Shown in pieces: positions 35,035 to 46,139 of a stretch of 64,000 nucleotides of DNA. The DNA is from Galerina marginata (lineage: Eukaryota; Basidiomycota; Agaricomycetes; Agaricales; Galerinaceae). The notes under the pieces are model-generated. The model did not search any database and had not been told where the DNA came from. It saw nothing but the letters and a program-made list of their open reading frames with translations. Positions within the stretch are counted from its first letter, which is position 1; every line of letters begins with the position of its first letter. The stretch lies in assembly GCA_023014335.1 (NCBI GenBank), contig JAECYW010000005.1, positions 3,782,001-3,846,000 on the forward strand, in the 5' to 3' direction. The position numbers were made by a program, and so were the translations under genes.

Positions 35035-37290
35035 AATTGTAATCAATTTATAAGTGAGAGAAGCGGAGGGACCAGGCAGACGAACATTGACGTCAGCATC
35101 GGACGCAGAAAACGCGCTACATATGTCGTATATACGTATGTGCAAACTCGTGTTGAAATCGCAGTCGCCAGCGCTGGCTTAATCTTTCATAAGGTAACCA
35201 CGCGTAAAATTGAAGGCTAATGTAAACCACGATAAGTAAACAAACCACAAAAAAAATCAACTCGACACACAGATATCAAGTAGGTGATGGGGGCGTTGAG
35301 TTGTATTTATGGCTAGATTCACCGACGGCGAGTGGGACATCAGAGTAGGGCGAAACCACGTATCCTTAAAGTACATGACTCCATCACTACTTCTGGGGAT
35401 TTAAACCGGGAGGATCTAGCCAGGATCGACATCGCAAGGTAGCCGTGATTCCGTGAAGTGTCATCGTCGCGAAAAACTCGCGGAGCAATCCCAGCCATGA
35501 TGGATAAATGGAATAAACGGGGAATCAGAGGGTGTGCGGCAGATGCTGGGAGCCAGAGAATTACCAGGAGCGAAGCTGGAGAGGAAACGAAATACGAAGC
35601 AGGCTCGCGACCTTTGGCTGCATCTCTTTAACCACCCCTGTATGACCAGAATAGAATGGTTGCCTATGTAAATACACGGCTCCAGTTCCTATTTCTGAGA
35701 TTGTGTGATGGAGATTCAGCCAGGAAAGACGATACGAGCTGACAACTGGGATGCTGGGTCCGAGATAGATGATGAACGAGCTGCGCCGCAGTGTTAGATT
35801 TTATGACACGAACGTAATCGAGAGCCAGAGGGATTTTGGAGCCGGCGCAGCTTCCAGTTGATGTTTGGCTGGGAGTCGGGTCAGCATTGCGACAGATCTG
35901 ATTAGAATACGGCAAGAGCGTTCGAATAGGCTTCAACTCCGAGATCTGAGTAAGCCAGCTTGAAAACCCAGCCAGAACGAACAACCGGTTGGGCAGGATG
36001 AGCGCAATCAAGGGTATAGAGGACGCCAGAGATAACGGAGGGTGCGCGGGTTTGTAAAAATTGTCATGCGGATTCTCAAGACATGAAATAACGTTAGCAA
36101 CAGGAAAAATAAAGGTTTACTACTTACATAAACACTTACGGTCCGCTCTGGAAGATCCGTCCTTGTTTGCTAGTCGCCGTTACCTCTTTATCTCTATCTT
36201 TGGATCGGAGCCGTAGATGGGGTTGGTCGATCATGAGTTAGAGATGGAGGGATTCGACGAGAGTTTGTACCGGCGGGCAAGGTCGCGCAGAGCCTTCGAA
36301 CGAACTAGGGCCCTAGAGTTGGGCGGAATTGCAGGTCCAAAAGAACCAGTAGTAAACGACCCAACTCACGACATCGTTGTGAGCTCTTCGCGGCGCTGAG
36401 GATGGATACTCGGGCTTTTCGAGCCGCACTGGTAGAATTGGGGAAAGGTCTCGACCGATGGTGACAGTAAGCGACAGCCAGCCATAGGAAAGCACAAAGA
36501 GCAGGGCTGGAGGAATTGGAAGGTTAGAACTGGAAGATCGGGTGGATGGCTGTGTTAAATACCTGAGATCTATCCCTCGCTCTATCTTCCCGGCGAAGTC
36601 AACAACCAGACAATAAAAACTTTCAAAGGCATGGCAAGAACAATATACAAAGGAGACCGCTCCAAAACACGCAGTCCAAGTCAAAGGAAAAGAGGCATCG
36701 ATGTCGATTTGACGATGCAAATTCGAAGCCTGCCAGAAGAATCAGGATGGTCGGCATGTAACCAAGGTAGAAGCAATAGGGACTCTGATTAAGAGGCAGT
36801 GGAAATGCTGGGTGGTTTGTGTATGCATCTCCGTCATCATAGCAGGCTATTGTTTTCAAGATGCATTGGGGGGAAGATGGTGAGAACGATTAGAGATCGA
36901 AAATCCACTGCCAGTGCGCAATCAATTGACAACACGTGACTCGAGTCGAAATAAATCTTTCCTCTCCGCCATGTTTTTTTGTTCTCGACGACAACGACGC
37001 GTACTGCGACTGCCTTATGTTTGGATAGAGCTTTCTGAAACGTTAACGCGACCTACTCGTACTTAGAAATCTTATCTTGAGCCAACATCTGGGTGGATCC
37101 ACCAAGCGGCGTCGAGTGACTGAACACACCCAGGAAGCGCTCTGCTCTTACGACGCGAAAAGCACAGACGATGGTGAGTTCGGGAACGACTAGAGTTCTT
37201 CCTTTCTTACTCACAATAACCTACCGTCTAAGACTGCCATCCTGGCTCTCTCTACTCGAGTTCCAGTTGAGTTCCAGCCACGGGTCCGGC
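35035..37290 (+). repeat. Composite hairpin repeat, copy R5
   Basis: Starts TAAATTGTAATCAA like R4. C0 at 35311-35421 (GGCTAGATTC/GGATCTAGCC), cassette A near 35617-35728 (GGCTGCATCTC/GAGATTCAGCC), cassette B near 35869-35971 (GGCTGGG/CCCAGCC). CCCAACTCACGACATCGTTG at 36360 and ACACGTGACTCGAG at 36932. Leads into tetraspanin T4. Confidence 0.8.
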
Positions 37291-39250
37291 TGTACTATGC
37301 CCCAGCTTTCTCGCCCGAGCTTCCGTGCTAGCGAGCTGAACTTCCGTTCCGCCTTCTAGCTTCTACCCAACCGCACCACCCACATACTGCGCCTGAATGA
37401 TCTATTCGCACAGCTTGCAGTTCTACTTCCTCAAGCCGCGGTTCAAATGCCGTCAACAGCGCCCCGACACCTCACGCTCGACGCCCATCCACAGCGACGC
37501 GGCGGCAGCAGTCTGCCTGGCTTCTCCAGCTGGCCGGGCTTCTTCTCCTCTCCCTTCTAATCGTGAGACGCCTCTCCCGGCCCTGGCACGCCCCGCCGCA
37601 TGCCCTTGCCAACGTTCACGCGACTGACCTGACGACAGCGCATAGCAGCGCCTCGCTGAGCATGAACTACGCACCGAGCAAGTTCTCCAACCCCTTCCTT
37701 TTCTCGTTGTCTCCATCGTCGTCTACCAGGCCAAGGAGACGCATGACCCGCGGCGCAGCAAGGTTGACCCCGGTGCGGGTATGGTGCCAAGAGCGGCGGT
37801 GTCATGACTGCGTTCCAGAGCCACGAGGCGAAAAGTAGCTGGCCTCGGATGAGGATGATGAGGGCGATGACGATGGTGCAGGACTAGCACTGAGCGCACG
37901 GCATGCTGTTCGAGCAGACCTGAGAGCATCCAAAAGCGGAACCGCTTTATGTGGGTGCTGTTCGCCATCAACCTCCTCGTAAGCCCGTCCTTTTTTCTAC
38001 TTCTTCTCGCAGTCACTAACTTGAACCCAACCTCACCAGCTGGCAAACTACTCCCGCACAACAACATAATCCGCACCGACACCACCCCCGAGCTTGTCCT
38101 ATCCATCATCGCCGCCAGCATCGGGGTCCTCATCGCGCTTTTCGGGTTGGTCGGGCGCAAGGACAGCTCACAGACAACCGTTCCTCTCTCGCGCACTCTA
38201 CCTTCGTCTCAGCCTGGTCCATCTTTTTAAACCTTCAGCCTGGAGTACCTATTTCACAATCGCCGCTTGAAGGGAAGATCGGCCTGCAAAGGAATGGTCC
38301 AAACACCTCGGGAAGGACCGCCGACTTAAACTGCAGAACGAGCTGCAGCTACGGGTACTTCTTCGTTTGTAGAAGCCCACCTTCCGCTGGGACGACGAAT
38401 TACGCCTGGAGCATTCTCTAGGCGCGTATTGAGGGCGTGGTACGCGGGGCGGGTGTTATGGATAATTATGCGGAGTGCGTTTTCTTCTTCTTTTTCTTCG
38501 TGTTTTCCTATTTCCTTCTGTCTCTTTTTCTCCCTTCATTCCTTATTTTACTTCCTCTTTCTTTTCCTTCTTGTTTCTTCGTGTTTTGGTTTTTCTTTCT
38601 CTCCTTTTTTTTGTTCGTGATTTTTGGTTTTTTTTATTTCTGTCATCTTTTATACCGCATACTAACTCCCTTCCTCTCCCTTTCCAGTCAACTTGCCGAA
38701 TAGTACGAAAACGAGGTGGAAGCGCACGTGCTCACCTGCTCGAGGTGGAACCGAGGCACTGCCTGGCGTGCCGTACGCCCTGCTGGTGCCAACCCGTCTG
38801 GTGTGGGTGCTGCCGGTTCGAGTTCAGGTGCTTATGAAGAGGCCAGACGCGAGAGAAGAGGAGCTGTGAAAGGAACACGAGGTGATTTCTCATGGAGAAC
38901 GATCACGCGAAGTACGCACTGATGTGAACACGTAGGACGATCGAACTTAGGATGGGCAGACGTACGCAGAAGCAAATCGAACCCATGAAGGCAGGAATTA
39001 CGAGGCAAGAACGCACGGCGGGCGCAGGGTGCGCTATGATAAGCTTGGTACGCGGTTGCCTTATTCTGAGGAGGGGGCGGGGGCGGGGTTGAGGTGATGG
39101 GATTCGGGAGAATCCGGGTGGTGGATGCGGAGACTTTGGGTTGTACGGGCGACGCGTAGTCGCGTCTTCGTTCTTGGACCTGGACTCGAACTCAAACTCG
39201 AACTCGGTTCTGCGACGCTGACGTGGCGCGCGACCCCTTTTTTCCTGGCT
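37290..39250 (+). pseudogene. Decayed tetraspanin gene, copy T4 (most complete)
   Basis: In order: N-terminal SMNYAPSKFSNPFLFSL, a basic/acidic linker with DEDDEGDDDG, FMWVLFAINLL (TM1, 37948-37978), intron GTAAGC...CACCAG (37980-38039), IIAASIGVLIALFGLVG (TM2), a TM3 remnant, RRLKLQNELQ (38310-38345), the CCG-box remnant SYGYFFVCRS in the next frame, DNYAEC, a 210 nt pyrimidine-rich intron (about 38475-38687), SQLAE followed by a TAG stop, YENEVEAHVLTCSRW, and the tail RVRYDKLGTRLPYSEE. This is the basidiomycete tetraspanin layout. The stop inside the QLAEQY-type motif, frame changes at TM3 and EC2, and the loss of the paired cysteines show it is dead. Confidence 0.8.
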
Positions 39251-40493
39251 CTTTTTAGTGGTCGTACTGCCTTGCGTCTATCCTTGCTTCACTCGCCATC
39301 AGCCCATCTTCAACCCCGCCCCACTCCCTGACACCTGCCCATCTCCGTCTGCCCACTTAATTCAATCTCATCTCATCCATTCCTTCCGGACCCCACTTCT
39401 TCCTCGCCTCCAAGTTCCACAAGCGGGGAAAATCAACGAAATGCAATCCCAAAACTAAAAGTAGACGCAAGACATCGACCATCCACATCCATATCTACAT
39501 CGAATACCCAATAACGACCCAATCCGGTAATGTACCGAACTTGCTTGAACGTTGATTCACGAACACACGGACGCACTTGGTAGCTGATACTTTCATTCCA
39601 CAACTTACATTTTTCCACTTTTTTCACGTTTAAAATTAATACATGCTGATCGGGTGATGCAGGATTCTTTTTTGGTAGAGTAATTGTATTAGTTAATTTT
39701 CTGGGGTCATCGACACTCGTTCTCGTCATCCATCCGTACCAAAAGGACTCACGACGTATTCCATTAATCATCATCATCACCCATGCATCGTCGTCGTTTT
39801 ACTTTTTGTATCCTCCTTGGACGGTCTGTTCGATTACTTAGTGCTAGCTCGTACAAATAATTTTCTTGGACTTCTGTGTTACGGTTACAGGCGGGATTCA
39901 ATTCCTTGCTACACGGAGACGGAGACGGAGACTCGGACTCTCCTCGTTTCGTCTTTGAATGCTCTAATGTGCGTTTCCAGCCAAGTTAGGATGCTGCGAA
40001 CTATGAGTCGCTCCAGGTCTTTTTTCTTTACTCTGTCAGGAAACAAACAAAATGGCATGCGTCCGGCACAGTGGACCACGACGTGGATTAAGTAGGTTTG
40101 AAGAGTGAAGCCAATAGACGGTCGAAATAAAACTATATACGAAGAACAAGTCTAAACTATCCGGTAGTACGACTAAGACACATGCGAGAATTTGGTATAT
40201 GATCCCAATAACTAACTATACTAATACCTTTCAAGTCCAAGGCTTGGTGGCGAAAGAAGTGGCGCAATCCCGTAAAAGAAAGGGAAGAAAAATACGGAAA
40301 CGTGAAATGGGCAAAAAATTTATCCTGCTCAGGACCTGCTGAGCCACCTCCTAAAGCCATCGCTGACACCTCGAAAAAGTGGTTAGCTTCATGCCGTATA
40401 ATAATTTTACGGGATTCACCTTTGATTACGCTCCTTTTCCGGCTCCTGGCCGATTATGAGGGATAGAACCAGCGCCTGGCGGAGTGTTACCGC
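39250..40493. other. T4 3' flank and left border of the second membrane-gene block
   Basis: No gene supported. Includes a (GGAGAC)n run at about 39916-39936, the ACATGCTGATCGG block also seen at 22150, the CTGTTCGATTACTTAGTG border sequence (39826) and a CCAGCCAAGTTAGG stretch (39977) repeated at 56881. A minus-strand frame at 39433-39780 is unassigned. Confidence 0.5.
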
Positions 40494-42228
40494 TCAAATG
40501 TGAGGCAGAAATGACGTCCAGTCTACGGTCGCTAACGCTCTAGGAGGGAGGTCCCGAAGTGTAGTAAGCGCCACTACCAACAGGGCCAGTCGTGCCAAGA
40601 TGTACAGCAGCATGGGACCAACAAAAGCCCAGACCAGGAATGCTGACAGTACACCTATCATATTATCGAATGGTATATAACTTATCCAAAAAGCATCTAG
40701 ACTAAAAAGTTCCACCCTCGTAACAGCAAGCCAAATCCCAATCACCATGTACATCACCGGTACACTTGTGATAATTGCTGAAGAGATGCGCCAGATGTTG
40801 GCTTCGATGAGCGAAGGGAAGAAAAAGTTCCAGCCTGCACAATGAATGGCCCCGAATAGAATACCGACGAAAGGAATGGCAGTAATTGTAGAGATCGCTC
40901 CCCAGCTTCCATAGTCAAAGGGCGAATGATAAAATGTTGGAACACTCATGGCAGAGAAGTCACAGTGTTCACTGCCGGTGAGGCTTATAAACCTCTCTAT
41001 GACGGCTCCGATCCCAGTTACTGGCCAACGAAACACAATGCCAGATATGAACCATGACGCCGAAGAAAATAAGTCCTGAAACGTGAAATTTTTTATGCTC
41101 TGGTGGGATCCCGTCACTGAAGATGGGATCAGATTTTCACATGCAATATCGGTCTCTTATTAGTTATAACCAAAGGAAGTTAACTGACGTATAAGCTTCA
41201 TAGTCCAAAGTGTGGCTTACCTATTGAATCTCCGGTCACATTTTCCCGTCCAATTTCACTGATGCTGCCTGGTGTCCGGGTAAGTTCAAGCTCATTGACA
41301 CTGGACAGATATTGGATTTGATCTGGGATGTCTGTTTGACCTACTCAAGACAATGTAAATCCGGCGATATCGTGGAGAAGATCAAGTCGCGAACCATTAG
41401 CCTGGACAACTATAGGATCAACTGAAACATTTTTGGACCTAGAAGGCAAGAGGTCGACCCGAACAGTCGTCTGGACATCGAGGGGTTTGAACCACCAAAG
41501 TATATACATAACGCCATTAAGAACAGCAAACGCGAGCGTTGCGAGCTCCAGCTCGGTGATAATCAATCCCTGGACCCTCCGTGCAAGACATTGACCGATA
41601 AACCAGGTTGTTTGGATGACAACAAGTGCCTTCGAGATACCGTCGCTTTTGCTTCGGTCTTGAATTTCCTCCTCCGTAGTCGGCGGCATCGCTACTTCTC
41701 CTTCCCTGAGAAGACGGGCCAGGCTGCTGGGCTCGATTACATGGCTGGGCTTGTTGTTGCTGTACAACATGAAGCCTCCCATCTGAATAAAGTAACCGTG
41801 CCTCATTGTCCACCCGTGATCTAAACATAAGCATATGAGAAGGACATGATATGGGATATTGCAATCATACACACCTTGGTATTCTGTGGCCAAATTTCGA
41901 GCTGCTACCCACTGCCTCGCCGCCCAAAATATAATAAGTTCTGGCGCAATAATGGACCAGAACATTAACTCCATCCGCCTCAATATTTTCTTCCACCACG
42001 GTTCCCCAGAGGTGGGATGTTGGGGTGTACGGACACCCACGTGCATACGAATATAGTAGCCAGACAACTTTGAAGAATATCCCACTGCGATCGTGTATCC
42101 TGACAAGTGCATCCTTGAGGGAGAGTGGGAGCGGTATCCGTTTGTCGGGGTAAAATGACAGAGAGAGGAGCGGCGTCGGCATTGAAGGAACCTTGAAGCA
42201 GGTAGAGGGCGGCTAAGACTAATGTCAT
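40494..42228 (-). pseudogene. Multi-pass membrane protein, paralogue 2 (single-base frameshift)
   Basis: Same four-exon structure as paralogues 1 and 3: 42228-41875, 41820-41395, 41331-41221 and 41155-40494, with introns of 54, 63 and 65 nt at identical places. Exon 1 is one base shorter: a run of five C (plus strand) present in paralogues 1 and 3 is four C at 42004-42007, shifting the frame right after SVHPNIPPLG. The rest is open and carries IIAPELIIFWAARQW, IQTTWFIGQCLARR, ITELELATLAFAV, FRWPVTG, VGILFGAIHCAGW and LALLVVALTTLRDLPPRA. Either a recent pseudogene or a sequencing error in a homopolymer. Function unknown. Confidence 0.85.
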
Positions 42229-42480
42229 TGTAGGAACGGGGAACAAATTCAAGTGAAGGGTCGACGTACGTTTAATGTCCTCTATATAACTGAAAGACGC
42301 GCAAGTCTCACAGCCTTCTGGCGGTATGCTAAAAGCAACGCGGTTTCGTTTGTGCAGGCACGTGTAGAAGTTGCGGATTCCAGCACCGTGACAGTTTCAG
42401 TGACAGTTTCAATATGAAAAGTATCATTCCTGCTAGATTTATCTGTTCTTAAGGCAGGCCGAACCGAAGGAGGGCTGGAT
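42229..42480. promoter_or_regulatory. Divergent 5' region of membrane paralogue 2
   Basis: Shares CGTGTAGAAGTTGCGG and TTCTTAAGGCA with the upstream regions of paralogues 1 and 3. No gene. Confidence 0.4.
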
Positions 42481-43330
42481 TACGCATTGATGTTGGACTT
42501 TGTACTGGTGAGCTTTACTAATGCGTCTACAGATGCCAGGAAAGTGAAGGATAAACGAACATTCAACATCAGCCAAAACACGCGACGTCGTACATGCAAA
42601 CACATGTAGACGTCGTGGCAGTCTCCAGCACTGCTATTGTAATAGTATGCGCGTGAATACTCGAGTAAAAGGAAAGTAATGGGATGCACACATACTAGCT
42701 GAAGGCGCCGTCGACAGGCCAAAACTTTTAACATCGAAGGACGAATTATGTTGAATTCCGGGCTCCGACTGGTTCTCCATCACCACGATTTACGAATGTC
42801 CTGGGCATCTGTGTGGCTGCGAAGTTATTTCAATCTCTCACAGGAAAACGTGGGCAGGAGGGACATGGTGTGATGTAGAGGGCATTAATTATACCGGCAC
42901 CAAAGCAGAATACTGAAGAATTATCATGTGAAGGCAGAGCATTCACGGAGTTTCTGCATCGAGTTGAAGTTGGGGCTAGATTTTAGTGGCGGACAAAAAT
43001 TAATCAGAGTAGGACGGAAGTCTGTATACCTAAAATACACGGCTCTGCAACTACATCTGAGAATTTCGACCCAAAAATCTAGCCATGACGGACAACACGA
43101 GGTCGCCGTGAAGTCCACGTGTAGAAGAAAACTTGAACGCAGAGCGAGCGTGATAATAATATCCCAGCCAGTACCGACAGATGAAATAAGATGAGGATTG
43201 GAACTGGTGCTGGGAGCCGGAGATTTGTCTGGATATCAGGAGCGAAGATAGAGAAAATCCGAAATACGAGGCAGGTTCGAGTCGATTGTTGGCTGGATCC
43301 AGGGGAGAGGGGTTGGTTTATATGGGTCGG
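42480..43330 (+). repeat. Composite hairpin repeat, copy R6 (3' truncated)
   Basis: Leader, then C0 at 42974-43084 with arms GGCTAGATTTT/AAAATCTAGCC (perfect 11 bp), then the left arm of cassette A (GGCTGGATCC, 43291-43300). The copy breaks there and joins unrelated and tetraspanin-like sequence near 43340. Confidence 0.75.
42974..43084 (+). repeat. Hairpin cassette C0 in R6
   Basis: Left arm 42974-42984 and right arm 43074-43084 pair over 11 bp. Compared with the GGCTAGATTC/GAATCTAGCC form, the arm end changed from TTC to TTTT and its partner from GAA to AAAA, keeping the pairing. Inner stem AGTC/GGCT includes one T-G wobble. Confidence 0.7.
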
Positions 43331-43539
43331 AAGGAGAGTGCGTTGCCTGCGCCTGGGGTGGGCAGGTTGTATCAGGCGCAGCAGCGGGCGGTCGGGGATG
43401 CTCCTTTCGTGGGGAGTGGAATGGCGTTGTGAGAAACCCGGATTTGTAATATTATAGAACGGTACCTGGACTGTGACATGTGACAGCGCGTCGACCAATC
43501 ATGACGCCATTGATCCCATAATCGGTCAAAACTTAAGTC

Positions 43540-44430
43540 GACTTTGATCTTGCTCCTCACCTCATCGTCGACAACACATCCAACCGCGCGACACGATCCT
43601 GCCTGCAGTCTTGGACAGCCGCCATTACGAACGTTCTTTCCCCCCCTGCTCGAGTGTTGGCAGTGGGCCCGGATGTACCTCTCCGTTGGTGAGCTAAACC
43701 TTCTTTCCGCCTCCTAGCCTCTATCTTACCCCAGCCCCGCGTGCCCCTTTTCCTTTTCCTTCTCCTCCCGCTCGAAAGCCGTCTCCCCTGGCCCTGCCCC
43801 GTCGCGTGGCCCAGTCTCATGCACGAATACTAACGCGACTGCGTGGCAGCAACAGCACCACGCCGCACATCCTAAGGACAGCGGACACATCGTCCCGTTA
43901 ACCGTCAACTAGGTCCCGAGCAATTACGCCAACTGTGTCCTTTCCTCTTTATCCTCGTAGTCGCCAACTAGTCCCCGGCGACGCGTCGCCTGCGCAGCTG
44001 CGGGTAGGGCAAGGTCGAAAGACCTGCTGGAACCTGGTGAAAGGGAAGGTGCCCAAGGTGGGCGGTGGCGTGGACGCGTTCTCGAGCGGTGGGGAGAGGA
44101 TTGGCGGACCTGTGGATGAGGACGAGGATGATAGTAGCGGGTGTGGGATGCACCATGCGCTGTTCGTGCGGGAGCTGGGGCAGGGGCGGGGGAGGAGAGG
44201 GTCGAAGCGTGATCCGAGGAAGCTGAGATGGAGTCGGTTCAAATGGGTGCTGTTCGCCACAAACTTCCTTGTAAGCCCTCCGTTACTATTCTGTCTTCGA
44301 GCAATCACTAACATAGACCAACTCCACCAGCTAACAACATACTCCTTCGGCTTCCTCCTCTGGGCCGTCTTTTATTCGTCCTCATCTCCGGCTACCTGAC
44401 CTACAAACACCATACGTTTGACCTAGAAAA
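43540..44430 (+). pseudogene. Decayed tetraspanin gene, copy T5 (5' half)
   Basis: N-terminal low-complexity part, then LVKGKVPKVGGGVDAFSSGG and DEDEDDSSG (44040-44140), SRFKWVLFATNFL (TM1, 44233-44271), intron GTAAGC...CACCAG (44272-44330), LTTYSFGF, and remnants of TM2/TM3 ending with KHHTFDLENK at about 44425. Until the intron the frame from 43935 is open. The sequence then switches to family S. Confidence 0.75.
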
Positions 44431-45180
44431 CAAGGAAACATTTGGATGCTTGTACCCCGCTTCTGCAGTTCGCTTCTGCTCGCAGTTTGCGGGTCAAGCA
44501 GAGTAGAAAGGACAGGTGCGTCCCCTGTTTTGTTGGAATTTCCCAGATTAATGTCATTCGTGTTTTTTTCGCAGCTCGTACTTACCTTCTGGGCCACCCC
44601 TGCCGGCCGCGGTGCCCAAGTGGCGTAGGGTACAAGTCTATATCGTCGAAGGAAACGCAATCGCTACTTGCCTCAACCTCTTGTGAGTCGATCATATCGC
44701 GTATATACTACATTCCCCATATTAAACGTCTCACCTCTCCAGTTCATTATTTTTGTAGCCTCTTCACGGCGAGTAAGCTGTCGTCGTAACCATAGGGTCG
44801 AGTTCGCTCTTACTGACAATGAGCGTAATAGCATTGAAGTTATCTTCCCTGAATGAACTCCACGGCTTCGACGAAGCCTATGACTCGAAAAGGTCACAGC
44901 CTAAGCCCTGAACCTGAATTTTGACAAACGTCACCCTAGGCTTTTGCTAACCAAATTTGTGCTAACGTCGGTGCTCTACTTCACCAGGCTTCCATTGACG
45001 ACAATCACTCTTCGGGGTTATCATACAGTTTCGAATAATTACTCCAGCTTTTACGGTAAGCTTGCATTGTCTTCCTCATCTTTGTCTTCTTCAATTCAGG
45101 TTGCAGAATTTCGTTTTCGACGTCGTCGCGTTTGAACTTTGGAGGAGCCTTCACCGCCGCCCATCTTGCTTTTGTTTCAC
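44430..45180 (+). pseudogene. Family S relic fused to tetraspanin T5
   Basis: Joined directly after the tetraspanin KHHTFDLENK remnant, a different join point from the T1 fusion. Reads FGCLYPASAVRFCSQFAG, RCVPCFVGISQINV, LVLTFWATPAGRG, then the 3' exons homologous to 17790-18060 with intron GTAAGC...TTCAG (45057-45102) and VAEFRFRRRRV plus stop. Broken frames; family unknown. Confidence 0.55.
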
Positions 45181-45442
45181 GGAATTCAACGCCACTCTGG
45201 CGGCCGACACCGCGATCGTGCTCTTCGAGTTCAAGTGATGGTACTCGAAGCATGAACCTCGAAGTTCGAAGCTCAAGCTGTCCAGTCGAGCAGTCTCGTC
45301 TCGATGAGGAGGATGTTGCAATCTCTGACGAGATCGTCTCTTCTGCCTTTGCCGCTTCTTGTACGCGCTGGCGGTTGGAAAGAACATACTGCGCAACGTC
45401 CTGGTTACACATTAGGCATACCGAAATTTGGTCATCGGCCAA
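45005..45442 (-). CDS. Unassigned minus-strand open frame (145 codons)
   Basis: Open frame opposite the 3' end of family S, with KFKRDDVENEILQPELKKTK near its end. A shorter related frame with FKRDDEDKILRPGSKKTKMR lies at 17923-18123, because the two loci are duplicates. It may be a shadow of the family S exons and intron rather than a gene; no family is recognised. Confidence 0.25.
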   Translation of the reverse strand: MADDQISVCLMCNQDVAQYVLSNRQRVQEAAKAEETISSEIATSSSSRRDCSTGQLELRTSRFMLRVPSLELEEHDRGVGRQSGVEFRETKARWAAVKAPPKFKRDDVENEILQPELKKTKMRKTMQAYRKSWSNYSKLYDNPEE

Positions 45443-45476
45443 GTTCCTTCTGCCGAGGTTCCAATCCCACTGCTTA

Positions 45477-45998
45477 CAGCGCTTCCATAATCTAATGAGA
45501 ATCGACTTTTTTTATTTTTTTCCGATTTCCCGATTTAGAACTGCTTAATTTGGGTATTTGAGGCACGTGCACTTCGCCTAACGCTTGGCCGGCCACTGGG
45601 CTGCCCTACACTTGGCCTCCTCAGTCGCAGAAAAGGCCCCAAAAGCAAGTAAAATCATTTTGTTCAGAAGTAGATGCTTTTTATTCCTGTAATATCACAC
45701 AGAAGAACAAACACTGTAGCCTCTCGACAAAACTTGTACAAAACTAAGTACTGCTGCCTTTCTTCTGGAGTTAAAACGAATTTATGGTGTTACTGGATGC
45801 TACAAGGATACCGTGTCATCCTGTGAACATAAATGTGGCTGTTTTACCGTTGAAAGAGTCAGAAATGCGGTGAAAGACGACCAGATATCGATGGTAGGCG
45901 AAGTGCACGTGCTTCAAATTACCAAATTGAGAAATTCTTAATCGGGAAATCGGAAAAAAATAAAAAAAGTCGATTCTCATTAGATTATGGAAGCGCTG
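45477..45998. mobile_element. TA-flanked MITE, 522 bp
   Basis: Ends CAGCGCTTCCATAATC and its reverse complement. The terminal inverted repeat is about 100 bp with few mismatches and includes a T-rich run, CCGATTTCCCGATT and GCACGTGCACTTCGCC. Flanking TA at 45475-45476 and 45999-46000. No coding capacity. The TA target and CAG start suggest a Tc1/mariner-type non-autonomous element, different in sequence from the one at 15628-15919. Confidence 0.9.
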
Positions 45999-46139
45999 TA
46001 ATCGTTTTATTTCTTGGCATTGACACCTATGGGTAAAATATTAACGGCTGGTTCATTATTGTCTACTCATAGTCTGAATTTAAATGTATTATATACTTAT
46101 AATTTATCAAGAACACTCACGAAAACAGGCAATACCGTG

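Noticed and set aside
43935..44399. 154-codon plus-strand frame as an intact short gene
   Set aside because: It is the open 5' part of tetraspanin copy T5 read through its intron; the rest of the gene is missing.
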